Origin: Lysobacterales bacterium
GTDB lineage: Bacteria; Pseudomonadota; Gammaproteobacteria; Xanthomonadales; Xanthomonadaceae
Direction: 5' to 3'
Length of the DNA: 39,603 nt
Assembly: GCA_019510195.1 (NCBI GenBank)
Contig: JAEKKW010000064.1
Location: forward strand, 1 to 39,603
Shown one piece after another: positions 28,794 through 38,150 of this stretch (the first letter of the stretch is position 1; each line of letters starts with the position of its first letter). The position numbers and the translations under genes were made by a program. Under the pieces are notes generated by a model. It saw nothing but the letters and a program-made list of their open reading frames with translations, had not been told where the DNA came from and did not search any database.

Positions 28794-30785
28794 TCAACCC
28801 AGCGCCTTCGCCACCTCGACCACGTGATCGACGGTGAAGCCGAAGTGCTTGAACAGCACGTCCGCCGGTGCCGATGCGCCATATCCGGTCATGCCGATCA
28901 CTGCGCCGTCTAGGCCGACGTACTTGCGCCAGAAATCCGCGGTCCCCGCTTCGATGGCGACACGCTTGCGCACCGAATTCGGCAGCACTGCTTCGCGATA
29001 CTCGGCATCCTGGCGATCGAACACGTCCGTGCTTGGCATCGACACCACGCGCACGCGATCGCCAAGTTGCGCGGCCGCATCCATCGCCAGACCGACTTCC
29101 GAGCCGGTGGCGATCAGGATCAATTCCGGCGCGCCGGTGCTGTCCTTCAGGATGTAGCCGCCGCGACGGATCGCCGCCAGCTGCGCGGCATCGCGCTGCT
29201 GGTGCGCCAGGTTCTGGCGCGAGAACACCAGGCAGCTGGGGCCATCGATGCGCTCGATCGCCGCCTGCCACGACACCGCCGATTCGACCGCATCGCAGGG
29301 ACGCCACAGGTCGTTGTGCGGGATGTAGCGCAAAGACGCCATGTGCTCGACCGGCTGGTGGGTCGGACCGTCCTCGCCGAGGCCGATGGAGTCGTGGGTG
29401 TAGACGTGGATGACGTGCGCGCCCATCAGCGCGCTCATGCGCACCGCGTTGCGCGCGTAATCGCTGAAGACGAGGAAGGTGGCATCGTAGGGAATGAAGC
29501 CGCCGTGCACTGCCAGGCCGTTGCTGATCGCCGACATGCCGAACTCGCGCACGCCGGAATAAATGTAGTTGGCATTGGCATCGCTGGTCGAAACCGATTT
29601 GCTGCCGCTCCACAACGTCAGGTTGGAATGGGCGAGATCGGCAGAGCCGCCGACCAGCTCCGGAAGGTGCGGCGCGAACGTTTCGATCGCCATCTGCGAG
29701 GCCTTGCGGCTGGCGACGACCGGGCCTTCGACCTGCAACTTCGCGGCATAGGTATCGGCCAGCGCGTTGAAGCCAGCCGGCAGCGCACCTGCCATGCGTC
29801 GCGTCAGTTCTTCGGCCTCCTGCGGGAATGCACTGCGGTAGGCCGCGAATGCCACGTTCCATTCGGCTTCGCGTTTCGCGCCCGCTTCGTGCGCGTCCCA
29901 CGCCTGCTTGATCCCGGTGGGGATCTCGAACGGCGCGTAAGGCCAATCCAGCGCCTTGCGGGTCGCCTCCACTTCATCCTTGCCCAGCGGCGCGCCGTGG
30001 CTGGATTCCTTGCCGGCCTTGTGCGGCGAACCGAAACCGATCGTGGTGCGGCAGCAGATCAATACCGGTTTGTCGGTCACCGCCTGTGCGGTGTTGATCG
30101 CGGTTTCGATTTCGACCGGGTCCTGGCCATTGACGCCGCGGATCACCTTCCAGCCATAAGCCTCGAAGCGCGCCGGCGTGTCGTCGGTGAACCAGCCCTG
30201 GGTGTCGCCGTCGATGCTGATGTGGTTGTCGTCCCAGAAGGCGACCAGCTTGTGGAGCTTCCAGGTACCGGCGAGCGATGCGGCTTCATGGCTGATGCCT
30301 TCCATCATGCAGCCATCGCCCATGAACACCCAGGTGCGGTGGTCGACGATGTCGTGGCCTTCGCGATTGAAACGCTGCGCCAGCAATTTTTCGGCGAGCG
30401 CCATGCCGACCGCGTTGGCGAACCCCTGGCCAAGCGGACCGGTGGTGGTCTCGATGCCGGGGGTCATGAAATTCTCGGGATGGCCCGGCGTCTTCGATTC
30501 GAACTGGCGGAACTGGCGGATGTCGTCGATCGACAGGTCGTAGCCGGTCAGGTGCAGCAGCGCGTACTGCAGCATCGAGCCATGTCCGTTGCTCAGCACG
30601 AAGCGATCGCGGTTCCACCACTTCGGATTCGCCGGGTTGTGCGACAGATGGTCGTGCCACAACACCTCGGCGATGTCGGCCATGCCCATCGGCATGCCCG
30701 GGTGGCCGGAATTCGCGGCCTGGACGGCATCAATGGCGAGGAAACGGATGGCGTTCGCAAGTTCGCGGCGCGTCGGTGTGGTCAT
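28794..30785 (-). CDS. tkt: Transketolase
   Basis: A 663-residue thiamine-diphosphate enzyme of the pentose phosphate pathway that moves two-carbon units between sugar phosphates. Features in order are [34 protein letters not shown], and the ThDP/metal motif [18 protein letters not shown] ending with WDDN. After these come [11 protein letters not shown], the pyrimidine-binding [19 protein letters not shown], and [19 protein letters not shown]. The length is normal and nothing is missing. The ATG at 30785 was preferred to a longer in-frame start because homologues begin at [18 protein letters not shown]-rich inverted repeat, GGCGGGC/GCCCGCC, lies in its short leader. Confidence 0.96.
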   Translation of the reverse strand: MTTPTRRELANAIRFLAIDAVQAANSGHPGMPMGMADIAEVLWHDHLSHNPANPKWWNRDRFVLSNGHGSMLQYALLHLTGYDLSIDDIRQFRQFESKTPGHPENFMTPGIETTTGPLGQGFANAVGMALAEKLLAQRFNREGHDIVDHRTWVFMGDGCMMEGISHEAASLAGTWKLHKLVAFWDDNHISIDGDTQGWFTDDTPARFEAYGWKVIRGVNGQDPVEIETAINTAQAVTDKPVLICCRTTIGFGSPHKAGKESSHGAPLGKDEVEATRKALDWPYAPFEIPTGIKQAWDAHEAGAKREAEWNVAFAAYRSAFPQEAEELTRRMAGALPAGFNALADTYAAKLQVEGPVVASRKASQMAIETFAPHLPELVGGSADLAHSNLTLWSGSKSVSTSDANANYIYSGVREFGMSAISNGLAVHGGFIPYDATFLVFSDYARNAVRMSALMGAHVIHVYTHDSIGLGEDGPTHQPVEHMASLRYIPHNDLWRPCDAVESAVSWQAAIERIDGPSCLVFSRQNLAHQQRDAAQLAAIRRGGYILKDSTGAPELILIATGSEVGLAMDAAAQLGDRVRVVSMPSTDVFDRQDAEYREAVLPNSVRKRVAIEAGTADFWRKYVGLDGAVIGMTGYGASAPADVLFKHFGFTVDHVVEVAKALG

Positions 30786-30839
30786 GGCGGCATCGGCGGG
30801 CGCCCGCGGCTCGGGGCCCGCCCATTGTCCCACAACGGA

Positions 30840-30935
30840 CTATTTGGCCGCAGCGTTCAGGATGGTGCACATCTCCTTCCGCACCGTTTCTTCCCCGACT
30901 GCAAGGTCGCCATCGGCGGGGAAGGCAACCGCCAT
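30840..30935 (-). CDS. Possible 31-residue peptide, or the 3' remnant of a lost gene
   Basis: An ATG at 30935 opens a 31-codon frame ending in VRKEMCTILNAAAK and TAG. It begins three bases after the stop of the symporter gene. It has no clear ribosome binding site and I do not recognise the sequence. The ending looks like a protein C-terminus, so it could be the tail of a gene whose front is missing rather than a true small protein. Confidence 0.25.
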   Translation of the reverse strand: MAVAFPADGDLAVGEETVRKEMCTILNAAAK

Positions 30936-30938
30936 CGA

Positions 30939-32288
30939 TCAGTGCGTCGCGCTTTCTTCCAGGCGCTCCAGCGTGGCGTCATCCGGCATGTCGGTTTCGC
31001 CGCTGCGGTTCGCCACGACAACGGCAGTCGCAAGATCACCGGTGACGTTGAGCGCGGTGCGGCACATGTCGAGGAAGGTGTTGACGCCGATGATGATGCC
31101 GATCTTCTGCGCATCGAGGCCGATGATGGCGCAGATCATCGCGATCACAGGCAGCGATCCCGACGGGATGCCGGCGGTACCGATGCCGCCGAGGATGCAC
31201 AGGATCAGCACCAGCAGCTGCTGGGTGATCGGCAGGTGCATGCCCGAGGCCTGCGCCAGGAACAGCACGGTGATGCCTTCGAACAAGGCGGTGCCGTGGT
31301 GGTTGGCGGAGGCGCCGACGGTCAGCACGAAGCGCGAGACCTTGCGCGGCAGCTTGAGGTTTTCCTCGGCCACGCGCAGCGTCACCGGCAGCGTCGCGGT
31401 GGACGACGCGGTGGCGAATGCGGTCAGCGTCGCTTCCTGGGTGCCGCGGAAAAACGCGCGCGGCGACATTCCGCCCATGAAACGCACCCACAGCGGCAGC
31501 ACCACGAAACCATGGATCGCCAGCGCCACCAGCACGGTGACGACGAACCAGGCCAGCGCGCGAATGGCGTCGAAGCCGAGCTGGGCGCTGAGGTTGAACA
31601 TGAAGGCCGCGACCGCGTACGGCGCCAGGCGGATGAACAGGCCGATCAGCGTCATCGAGATGTCGAACACGCCCTGCAGGGTGTTCTTGAACGCGCGGGT
31701 GCCGGCGCTCGGGTGCATCACCAGGCCGACGCCGAACATCAGCGCGAAGAACACGATGCCGAGCTTTTGCTTGTCGTCGCCCATCGCACCGACGATGTTG
31801 TGCGGCACGATGTTGATGATCAGGTCCATGAAGTTGAGCTCCTTGCCCTGCTCCACGATCTGTCCGGCCTTGGCGATGTTGCTGCCGACCACGCGGTCGA
31901 TCAGCGCGGGATCGAGGTGCGTGCCCGGCTGGAACACGTTGGCGCACAGCAGGCCGATGCCGACCGCGGCACAGGTCACCGCCGCGGTGTAGATCAGCGT
32001 GCGCCAGCCGAGCCGGCCCAGCGAGGCGATGTCGCCGAGTTCGGCCACGCCCAGCACCAGCGCCGAGAACATCAGCGGCACCACCAGCATGAACAGCAGG
32101 TTGAGGAAGATCTTGCCGAATGGCTGGGTGCCGTAGTTGATCAGCGTTTCCACCCACGGCGCGTTGCCGACGAAGGAATGCACGGCGAGCCCCGCCAGCG
32201 TGCCCAGCACGAAACCGATCAGCACCTTGTAGTGCAAGGCCAGGCCTTTGCCACCCGCGGCTGCGACGGGTTTCTGTTGTGGGGTCAT
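30939..32288 (-). CDS. Dicarboxylate/amino acid:cation symporter (DAACS family)
   Basis: A 449-residue membrane protein of the GltP/DctA type, taking up dicarboxylates or acidic amino acids with Na+ or H+. Hydrophobic helices alternate with the family segments NLLFMLVVPLMFSALVLG, the serine-rich hairpin TASSTATLPVTL and GIGTAGIPSGSLPVIAM in hairpin 2. VNTFLDMCRTALNVTGDL is the substrate-binding helix 8. The helix 7 motif that usually reads N-M-D-G-T is here NHHGT (VGASANHHGTALFEG), so the ion or substrate preference may differ. The protein looks complete. It lies 51 bases downstream of batD on the same strand and might be partly co-transcribed with it. Confidence 0.9.
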   Translation of the reverse strand: MTPQQKPVAAAGGKGLALHYKVLIGFVLGTLAGLAVHSFVGNAPWVETLINYGTQPFGKIFLNLLFMLVVPLMFSALVLGVAELGDIASLGRLGWRTLIYTAAVTCAAVGIGLLCANVFQPGTHLDPALIDRVVGSNIAKAGQIVEQGKELNFMDLIINIVPHNIVGAMGDDKQKLGIVFFALMFGVGLVMHPSAGTRAFKNTLQGVFDISMTLIGLFIRLAPYAVAAFMFNLSAQLGFDAIRALAWFVVTVLVALAIHGFVVLPLWVRFMGGMSPRAFFRGTQEATLTAFATASSTATLPVTLRVAEENLKLPRKVSRFVLTVGASANHHGTALFEGITVLFLAQASGMHLPITQQLLVLILCILGGIGTAGIPSGSLPVIAMICAIIGLDAQKIGIIIGVNTFLDMCRTALNVTGDLATAVVVANRSGETDMPDDATLERLEESATH

Positions 32289-32339
32289 GCTTCGGCTCCG
32301 GCCATGAAAATCCCGGGGAGCTTAGCAAAACGATCCGAT

Positions 32340-34034
32340 TCAGTGCTCGGGATAGAGCGGTGGCAGTGTGGTTTTTCCGATTTTGGCCGTTGTGGTTGTG
32401 CGCCACCGCGGTCCGTCGCGAAAGGCCTGCCGCAACGATGCCAGCGCCGTTTCCGGCGTGATCCGGCCATTGCCCCAGAGCGCAGCTTGCAAGGCATCGA
32501 TGGCATCGACCTGCTGCACGGATTGCAATCGCGACTTCAGTGCATCGAGGTCGGCGGCGGGCGGGTTCGCCATCCGTTGCAACGCCTGCGCGATGCGTGC
32601 CAGATCGGCGGAGTCGAGCGCATCCTTGAGGTCATCCTTGCGCAACGGTTGCGGCGCAGGCGATGGCGCCGTGGCTGTCGCGCCGGCTGCAATGGCGACC
32701 TGCTGGTCACGACGGCGCGAGACCCAGGCCAAGCTGGCGATCCACAGCAATCCGGTCACCGTGGCGGCAATGCTCCAGACCAGGCCGGAACGCAGCCAGC
32801 GCGACATGCCCGCGCGATCGCTGCTGCTGTCGGTCGGGGCGGTCGCTGCTGCCGGCGACGTCGCGAACGCGCCAGTTCCCGGCGCGACGTTCAGCGTCAC
32901 CGGCTGCGCCTGCGCGATCGCCGGTTGATCATTCGCGAGATTCCACCACTGGATCGGCGTCACCTGCAGATGCAATGCACCGGGATGCGCCGGCACCACC
33001 GAGTAGCGTCGCGTCACCGTCGCCTGCGGGCGGCCGCCAGTGTCACGCTCCTCGAGCGTCGGCGCTTCCGGATAGACCTGCGCATCGTTGTCGGCCGTCA
33101 GCTGCAATTCCGGCAGCTGTGCCGCGTTGGCGCCGTCGGCCTGCATGCGCAAGGTCACCACTGTCGCCTGCCCGGCCCTCGCAGCATTCGGGGCATTCCC
33201 CACCTGCAATTCGAGGCGATGCAGCGGCAGCCACGGTTGCGCGGCGTTCGCGGGCGTCACGCGTACCTGCAGTGCTTGCGGCTGTCCGCTGGCGCGCAGG
33301 TTTTCGCGGCCATCGCCGAAGACATCATCGAAGAATCCGCCCTGGCCGTGGCCGCTGAAACGCGCGGCCGGCAAGGTCAGTGCACCGCTGCGGTCGGGTA
33401 CCAGGACGTAGTGGCGCTCGATCACCGAGTAGCCGCGACCACCGACGTCTTCCCTGCCCTGGATGTCATCACCGACCCGGCGCAACGACGCGCCTCCCGG
33501 CGCATCGAGATCGAGCGCGCCATCGAGCATCTGCGTGGCGTAGAACAAGCGCACCGTCACTCCGACCGATTGCTGCACGTAAGGATGGTGGTCATCCACT
33601 TGTGTCTGGATGAAGACCGGCCCCTGTCCCGTTGTCGCTGCCTGCGTTTGCACTGGCGGTTGCGCCTGCGGCGATGGTGACGCCGCAGCGGACGCGGTCA
33701 CTTCCAGTTGCAGCGGCTGCGTGCGATCACGACCGACCACCAGCGCCGGAATGGTCTGGATGCCGGGTTGCAACGCAATCAGTTCGATGCGATAGCGCAG
33801 ATCGACCGACAGCGAACCATTGACGAAGCGCACCGAGCGTTCGGTTGCCACATCCTCGACACGGAAACGCGATCGCAGCGCCGAATAATCGGGCGCGCCA
33901 ACCTGGTCGGTGGCGATGGTCAACATCACCGCTTCGCCCTGCGCCACCCGTGCGCGGTCGAGCGTGGCCGAGCTTTTTGCCCACGCCGGTCCCAACAGCA
34001 TCGGCAACACGATCAGCGCGATCGCTCGTTTCAT
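32340..34034 (-). CDS. batD: BatD-like protein of the Bat (aerotolerance) operon
   Basis: A 564-residue exported and membrane-anchored protein. It has a signal peptide MKRAIALIVLPMLLGPAWA, then beta-rich domains with ATLDRARVAQGEAVMLTI and GPVFIQTQVDDHHPYVQQS. A single transmembrane helix lies at about residues 425-450, ending at SRRRDQQ. A cytoplasmic tail of about 110 residues has Ala/Pro-rich linkers. This is the BatD/oxygen tolerance layout. It is probably a periplasmic component working with the von Willebrand proteins BatA and BatB. Its ATG overlaps the batB stop (ATGA). It is the last gene of the operon. Confidence 0.87.
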   Translation of the reverse strand: MKRAIALIVLPMLLGPAWAKSSATLDRARVAQGEAVMLTIATDQVGAPDYSALRSRFRVEDVATERSVRFVNGSLSVDLRYRIELIALQPGIQTIPALVVGRDRTQPLQLEVTASAAASPSPQAQPPVQTQAATTGQGPVFIQTQVDDHHPYVQQSVGVTVRLFYATQMLDGALDLDAPGGASLRRVGDDIQGREDVGGRGYSVIERHYVLVPDRSGALTLPAARFSGHGQGGFFDDVFGDGRENLRASGQPQALQVRVTPANAAQPWLPLHRLELQVGNAPNAARAGQATVVTLRMQADGANAAQLPELQLTADNDAQVYPEAPTLEERDTGGRPQATVTRRYSVVPAHPGALHLQVTPIQWWNLANDQPAIAQAQPVTLNVAPGTGAFATSPAAATAPTDSSSDRAGMSRWLRSGLVWSIAATVTGLLWIASLAWVSRRRDQQVAIAAGATATAPSPAPQPLRKDDLKDALDSADLARIAQALQRMANPPAADLDALKSRLQSVQQVDAIDALQAALWGNGRITPETALASLRQAFRDGPRWRTTTTAKIGKTTLPPLYPEH

Positions 34035-35773
34035 CCGCCACCTCCGCGACGCCGCGCGCGCTCCAGCTGGAACTTGCTGCGCAGCAATGCCCCGGGATCG
34101 TCGGGGATGCGCCGCAACCAGGCATCGACCTGCTGGCGACGCTCGCGCTCGGCCGCGGTTTCCGGCTGCGATCCGCTACCCGATTGCTGCCCTCGCGCGG
34201 CATCCTTGCCTTGCTGCATCGCCTCGCGCATGCGTTCGCGTTGCGCCGCGTCGGCGGCTTCCTGCCCGGTGCGATCTTCCGGCCTGGGGCTGCCTTGCTG
34301 CCGACCGTTTTGTTGCTGGTCATTTTGTTGCTGGCCGTTCTGCTGTTGGCTGTTCTGTTGCGGTTTGTCCGGCTGCTGGCCACCTTGCTGCAGCGATCCG
34401 TCCCGCTGCTCATTTTTCCGCTGCTGCTGCGGATGGTCCTGTTGCGATTGCCCATTCGACGGCGGTGGCTGCTTCATCGCCTTGAGCACCGCCTCGCGAT
34501 TGGCCTTGGCATCGGCCATCGCCGGATCGCGTCGCAAGGCCTGGTCGTAGGCCTGCACGGCTTCGCGGTATTTCCCGAGTCGCGCCAACGCATTGCCGCG
34601 GTTGTAGCCCGCGTCGGCGCTGTCGACTTTCGCGAATTCGGATTCGGCTCGGGCGAAATCGCCTTTTCGATAGGCATTTTGCCCGGCTCGCATGTGATCG
34701 TAGGCCTGCTGGTCGGCGCGTCGCCACAAATCGCCGGCATGACCGGTTTGCGGAACCGTGGCCAACCCGACCACGACGAGCAGCATCGCCGCAAGCGCGC
34801 CGCCCCGACGGAATGCCGGCAACAGCAACAACAGCAACGGAACCAGCAGCCACGTGCCATCGTCCTGCCATTGGCTACCGGAATGGCCATGCGCATTGCC
34901 GCCGGCATCATCGGTTGCCGGCACATCGACACCAAGTTGCGCGATGTCCGCGGTCGTCGCCTGCATCGCCACCGCGCGGCCACCGCCAGCAGCCGCCATG
35001 GCCGTCAGCGATGCAAGATCGAGGCGTGCCATCGAGACGTCGCCGCCGGCATCGCGCACGGGTCGCCCGGACGCACTGCCCACGCCCAGCGCGGACACGC
35101 GGAAACCGTCGTTGCGCGCGGCCGTTGCGGCGCGCATGGCTGCGGCGTCGACGCGATCGGTCATCAGCACGATGTCGCCGTGGCTGTCGCCCGCCTGCTG
35201 CAGCAGGTCCTGGGCGAGACGGATCGCACGATCGGGGTTGTGGCCATCGTCGGGCATCACCTCCGGCGACAACGCATCAATGAACACCGCGACATTGGCC
35301 GGATCATCGGTCAGCGGTGCCACCGCGTAGGCATCGCGCGCGAACGCGACCAGCGCGACCTGGCCATCGGGACGTGCCTTCAGCCATTGCTGCAATTTGG
35401 CGCGCATCAGCAGCAGCCGCGAGGGCGCGACATCCTCGGCCGTGCTTGCCGACGACAGGTCGATCGCGATCACCAGCGGCGACTTCGATTGCTGCAACGG
35501 CGCTTCGCCGCGATGCCATGACGGTCCGGCCAGCGCCAACACCGCGCATGTCACCAGCGCCGCCACCCACAACAGTGACCAGCGTCCACCTGCGATCTTG
35601 CCGCCATCCTCCAGCACATGCGGTCGCAGCGCCGGGTCGATCACGCCCGTCCACGGATCGCGACCGTGGCGCAGGCGCCATGCCAGCCATGCCACCGCCG
35701 GAACCACGAGCAGGCCCCACAACCATTCCGGTCGCAGCCAGTGCAGCGTGTGCGCTGAAAGCACGGGAATCAT
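34031..35773 (-). CDS. batB: BatB-type von Willebrand A protein fused to a TPR/BatC-like region
   Basis: A 580-residue protein. Two transmembrane helices (about 18-33 and 66-82) precede a von Willebrand A domain at about 100-285. A third membrane segment lies at 308-342, two TPR repeats at about 355-425 and a Gln/Asn-rich stretch at 441-493. This is BatB joined to BatC. The metal-site motif is degenerate: D105-L-S107-S-A109, where D-x-S-x-S is expected, although LMTDRVD supplies the later Asp. It would sit at the inner membrane with BatA. The start at 35773 overlaps the batA stop (ATGA). A longer in-frame start at 35824 lies inside batA and was rejected. Confidence 0.88.
   Translation of the reverse strand: MIPVLSAHTLHWLRPEWLWGLLVVPAVAWLAWRLRHGRDPWTGVIDPALRPHVLEDGGKIAGGRWSLLWVAALVTCAVLALAGPSWHRGEAPLQQSKSPLVIAIDLSSASTAEDVAPSRLLLMRAKLQQWLKARPDGQVALVAFARDAYAVAPLTDDPANVAVFIDALSPEVMPDDGHNPDRAIRLAQDLLQQAGDSHGDIVLMTDRVDAAAMRAATAARNDGFRVSALGVGSASGRPVRDAGGDVSMARLDLASLTAMAAAGGGRAVAMQATTADIAQLGVDVPATDDAGGNAHGHSGSQWQDDGTWLLVPLLLLLLPAFRRGGALAAMLLVVVGLATVPQTGHAGDLWRRADQQAYDHMRAGQNAYRKGDFARAESEFAKVDSADAGYNRGNALARLGKYREAVQAYDQALRRDPAMADAKANREAVLKAMKQPPPSNGQSQQDHPQQQRKNEQRDGSLQQGGQQPDKPQQNSQQQNGQQQNDQQQNGRQQGSPRPEDRTGQEAADAAQRERMREAMQQGKDAARGQQSGSGSQPETAAERERRQQVDAWLRRIPDDPGALLRSKFQLERARRRGGGG
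34295..34453 (-). repeat. Low-complexity Gln/Asn-rich coding repeat in batB
   Basis: CAA/CAG/AAC codons repeat irregularly and encode runs such as QQNSQQQNGQQQNDQQQNG. The unit length varies, so this is a low-complexity linker rather than an exact tandem array. It could vary in length between strains. Confidence 0.7.
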
Positions 35774-36801
35774 CCGCGTCGCCTCCAGGCATTCAGCGCG
35801 AATGCCAACGCGAACAATCCACACGCCGCCAGCAGCAACGGGAAGTAATGTTCGACGCGCGGGCGCACCGCCTTGCCCTGCGTCTTGACCGGTTCCAGTC
35901 GCTCGATCTCGCCGTAGATGCCGGAAAGTTCCTGCGCATCGCGCGCACGGTAATAGCGACCGCCAGTCATCTGCGCGACCTTCTGCAAGGTCGCTTCGTC
36001 CACTTCGTCATCGCCACCCGGCATCGATACCGGAATGCCGAAGAAACTCTGCTGCGATTCGCCGCCGCCAACGCCGACCGTGTAGACGCGCACGCCGGCG
36101 ATCTGCGCCAGTTCCGCCGCCTTCAATGGTTCGATCACGCCGGATGTCGCCACGCCATCGGTGAGCAGGATCAATACCCGTTCCTGCGCCGGCACCGCGC
36201 GCAGGCGCTTCACGCCCAATGCGATGGCGTCGCCCAATGCGGTCGAGGTGCCCGGCAATCCGACCACGCTGTCGCGCAATTGCTGGCGCACGGTATCGAG
36301 ATCCGCGGTGATCGGCGCCAGCACGAAGGCGCGATCGCCGAACACGATCAGCCCGACGCGATCACCGCCACGGCGATCGAGGAAATCGGCAATCACCGCC
36401 TTGGCCGCGGTGAGGCGATCGACCGTCGCATTGCCCAGCGCCATGTCCGGCGTTTCCATGCTGCCGGAGAGGTCGACCGCCAGCATCATTCCGCGTCCAC
36501 TGCTTGGCGGCAGCATCGCAGGCCCGAGGCTCTGCGGTCGCGCCGCGGCCGCGCACAACACGATCCACGCCAGCCAGCCCAGCCATGGTGCGTGGCGGCG
36601 CAGCATGCCTGCCGCACCATCACCGATGCGGGCGAGCGCTTGGGCATCGGGGAACCTCAACGCGGCATGTCGCGTGCGTCGCGAGGGCAACAGCATCCAC
36701 GCCAGCCATGCCAGCGGAATCGCCCACAACATCCACGGCCAGGCCAGCGCCCAGTCATGTGGCCACAGGCGCTGCAACCATGCCGTCACTGCTGCATCCA
36801 T
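35770..36801 (-). CDS. batA: BatA-type von Willebrand A domain membrane protein
   Basis: A 343-residue protein with two N-terminal transmembrane helices (about 20-38 and 71-86), a von Willebrand A domain from about 103 to 290, and a C-terminal membrane helix (HYFPLLLAACGLFALAFAL). The MIDAS metal site is intact: D110-L-S112-G-S114 (AVDLSGSME) and the later Asp in LLTDGVATSG. GTSTALGDAIALGVKRL contributes the middle threonine. It is expected to pair with BatB and be acted on by the MoxR ATPase of this operon. Its start lies within the end of the DUF4381 gene (16-base overlap) and its stop overlaps batB. Confidence 0.92.
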   Translation of the reverse strand: MDAAVTAWLQRLWPHDWALAWPWMLWAIPLAWLAWMLLPSRRTRHAALRFPDAQALARIGDGAAGMLRRHAPWLGWLAWIVLCAAAARPQSLGPAMLPPSSGRGMMLAVDLSGSMETPDMALGNATVDRLTAAKAVIADFLDRRGGDRVGLIVFGDRAFVLAPITADLDTVRQQLRDSVVGLPGTSTALGDAIALGVKRLRAVPAQERVLILLTDGVATSGVIEPLKAAELAQIAGVRVYTVGVGGGESQQSFFGIPVSMPGGDDEVDEATLQKVAQMTGGRYYRARDAQELSGIYGEIERLEPVKTQGKAVRPRVEHYFPLLLAACGLFALAFALNAWRRRG

Positions 36802-37241
36802 TCGACGAAGCGGCTGCGCGCGACATCACGCAAGGCATGCACGTCTTCTGCATCGACTTCGCGACGGAACGCGCCATCCACCAGCACGCGGCCGGCATCC
36901 GTGTCGAACACCGGTGTCCGGTAGCCGGAGTCGAGAAAGCGCAACCAGGTCTCGCCTTCGAAGGTATCGGCATCACCCTGCTTGCGGCGCGCGGCACGGC
37001 GCAGCAGTTCCGACATCGCCCGCACCTGCGCGGGGGGTGTCGATGCGGCATCGACCGCATCGTCGAACATGGCTTCGAGCTCGCGGATCTGGCGGATCTT
37101 GCGCCGGCGCAGGACCCACACCGCGATCGCGACCGCGGCAACGACCGCGGCCACGAGCCACCATCCCGGTGCCGGCGGCCACCACGAAGGCGCGATCGCC
37201 TGGTGGATGTCGCGCAACGCGATCCGCGGCGCCATCACCAT
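36786..37241 (-). CDS. DUF4381 domain membrane protein of the Bat operon
   Basis: A 151-residue protein with a cytoplasmic or periplasmic lead IALRDIHQAIAPSWWPPAPG, one transmembrane helix (WWLVAAVVAAVAIAVWVL) followed by RRRK, and a helical C-terminal domain with EGETWLRFLD and VEWMQQ. This matches DUF4381, the small protein found between DUF58 and BatA genes. Its biochemical role is unknown. The ATG at 37241 shares a base with the DUF58 stop, and an internal ATG two codons later is also possible. Confidence 0.88.
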   Translation of the reverse strand: MVMAPRIALRDIHQAIAPSWWPPAPGWWLVAAVVAAVAIAVWVLRRRKIRQIRELEAMFDDAVDAASTPPAQVRAMSELLRRAARRKQGDADTFEGETWLRFLDSGYRTPVFDTDAGRVLVDGAFRREVDAEDVHALRDVARSRFVEWMQQ

Positions 37242-38137
37242 CACGCCACCTCCGCTTGCGTCGCACGGAAACCGGCCAGCCAATCGCTCGCCGATGCATC
37301 CGTCGCGACTGTTTGCGCCTCGCCACCAGCGTCGCGGATCGTCACCAACGCCTGTTGCAGCGTCGCCGCGAATGCCTGCTGCCAACGCTGGTATGCCGCC
37401 TTTCCCGCGAGATCGAGTTCGCTGCGTGCGCCTGCACTGAGGAAACGCAGGCGTCGCCGCGGTGGTGATTGCTCGAAGGCGTCACTCGGCAGCAGCACGT
37501 GCAATTCGCTCGCTTTCGCCAGCGCTCGCCAGCGCGCGACATCGATCGCAACGACACTGGCCGCATCCGCCAGCACCACGACACGCGAACCTGGGCGCAC
37601 CAGTCGCCGCATCTGCCGCAGTGCGTGGTCGAGGCCATGCGCGTCATTCGCCGGCATCGAATACCAGCGCACCAATGCTTCCAGCACCGGCAACACGCCG
37701 CGCATGCCGCCCGCGGGCATCCGTGGCGGTTCGCTGGAGCTGCCGCACAAGGCGCCGACGCGATCGCCATCATTGAACGCCGCCCATGCCGCGACTGCAC
37801 CCAGGCGTGCCGCCTGCACCGACTTGTAGCGCGCGCGCGTGCCGAAATACAGCGTCGCCGCGCGATCCGCGACAATCCAGCTGGCGCGTTCGTGTTCCGG
37901 CTGGAACAGCTTGGTATGCGGTCGCCCAGTCCGCGCGGTGACGCGCCAGTCCATGTGGCGGGCATCATCGCCGATCGCGTACTCGCGCGATTCCGCGTAC
38001 TCCATGCCACGACCGCGCAAGGGCGACAGCGCCGGACCGCTCACCCCTTCACGCGCGCGCCGCGGCGGATGTCGCGCGGACGCTTCGCCGCGCAACGCCA
38101 GCAGCATCGGAAGGGAAGGAGCGATCGCGTCGTTCAC
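37241..38137 (-). CDS. DUF58 domain protein of the MoxR/Bat operon
   Basis: A 298-residue cytoplasmic protein. The DUF58 signature is clear: LSPLRGRGMEYAESREY, GDDARHMDWRVTARTGRPHT and KLFQPEHE. The rest is a degenerate von Willebrand A-like fold, with VVVLADAAS in place of the usual D-x-S site. DUF58 proteins are always near MoxR ATPases and are thought to be their partners or targets. The start is a GTG at 38137 that lies 13 bases after the moxR stop. No ATG occurs before the conserved region, and the N-terminus VNDAIAPSLPMLLALRG fits homologues. Confidence 0.88.
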   Translation of the reverse strand: MNDAIAPSLPMLLALRGEASARHPPRRAREGVSGPALSPLRGRGMEYAESREYAIGDDARHMDWRVTARTGRPHTKLFQPEHERASWIVADRAATLYFGTRARYKSVQAARLGAVAAWAAFNDGDRVGALCGSSSEPPRMPAGGMRGVLPVLEALVRWYSMPANDAHGLDHALRQMRRLVRPGSRVVVLADAASVVAIDVARWRALAKASELHVLLPSDAFEQSPPRRRLRFLSAGARSELDLAGKAAYQRWQQAFAATLQQALVTIRDAGGEAQTVATDASASDWLAGFRATQAEVA

Positions 38138-38150
38138 GAATGCGTCTCGC

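Noticed and set aside
29067-33680. A very long plus-strand open frame (over 1500 codons) opposite transketolase, the symporter and batD
   Set aside because: It crosses three recognised genes on the other strand. Its translation is rich in Arg, His and Ala with no domain, the usual antisense shadow of high-GC genes.
34295-34453. Possible CRISPR or tandem repeat array
   Set aside because: The repetition is irregular, in frame and encodes Gln/Asn runs within batB. There are no spacers of constant size.
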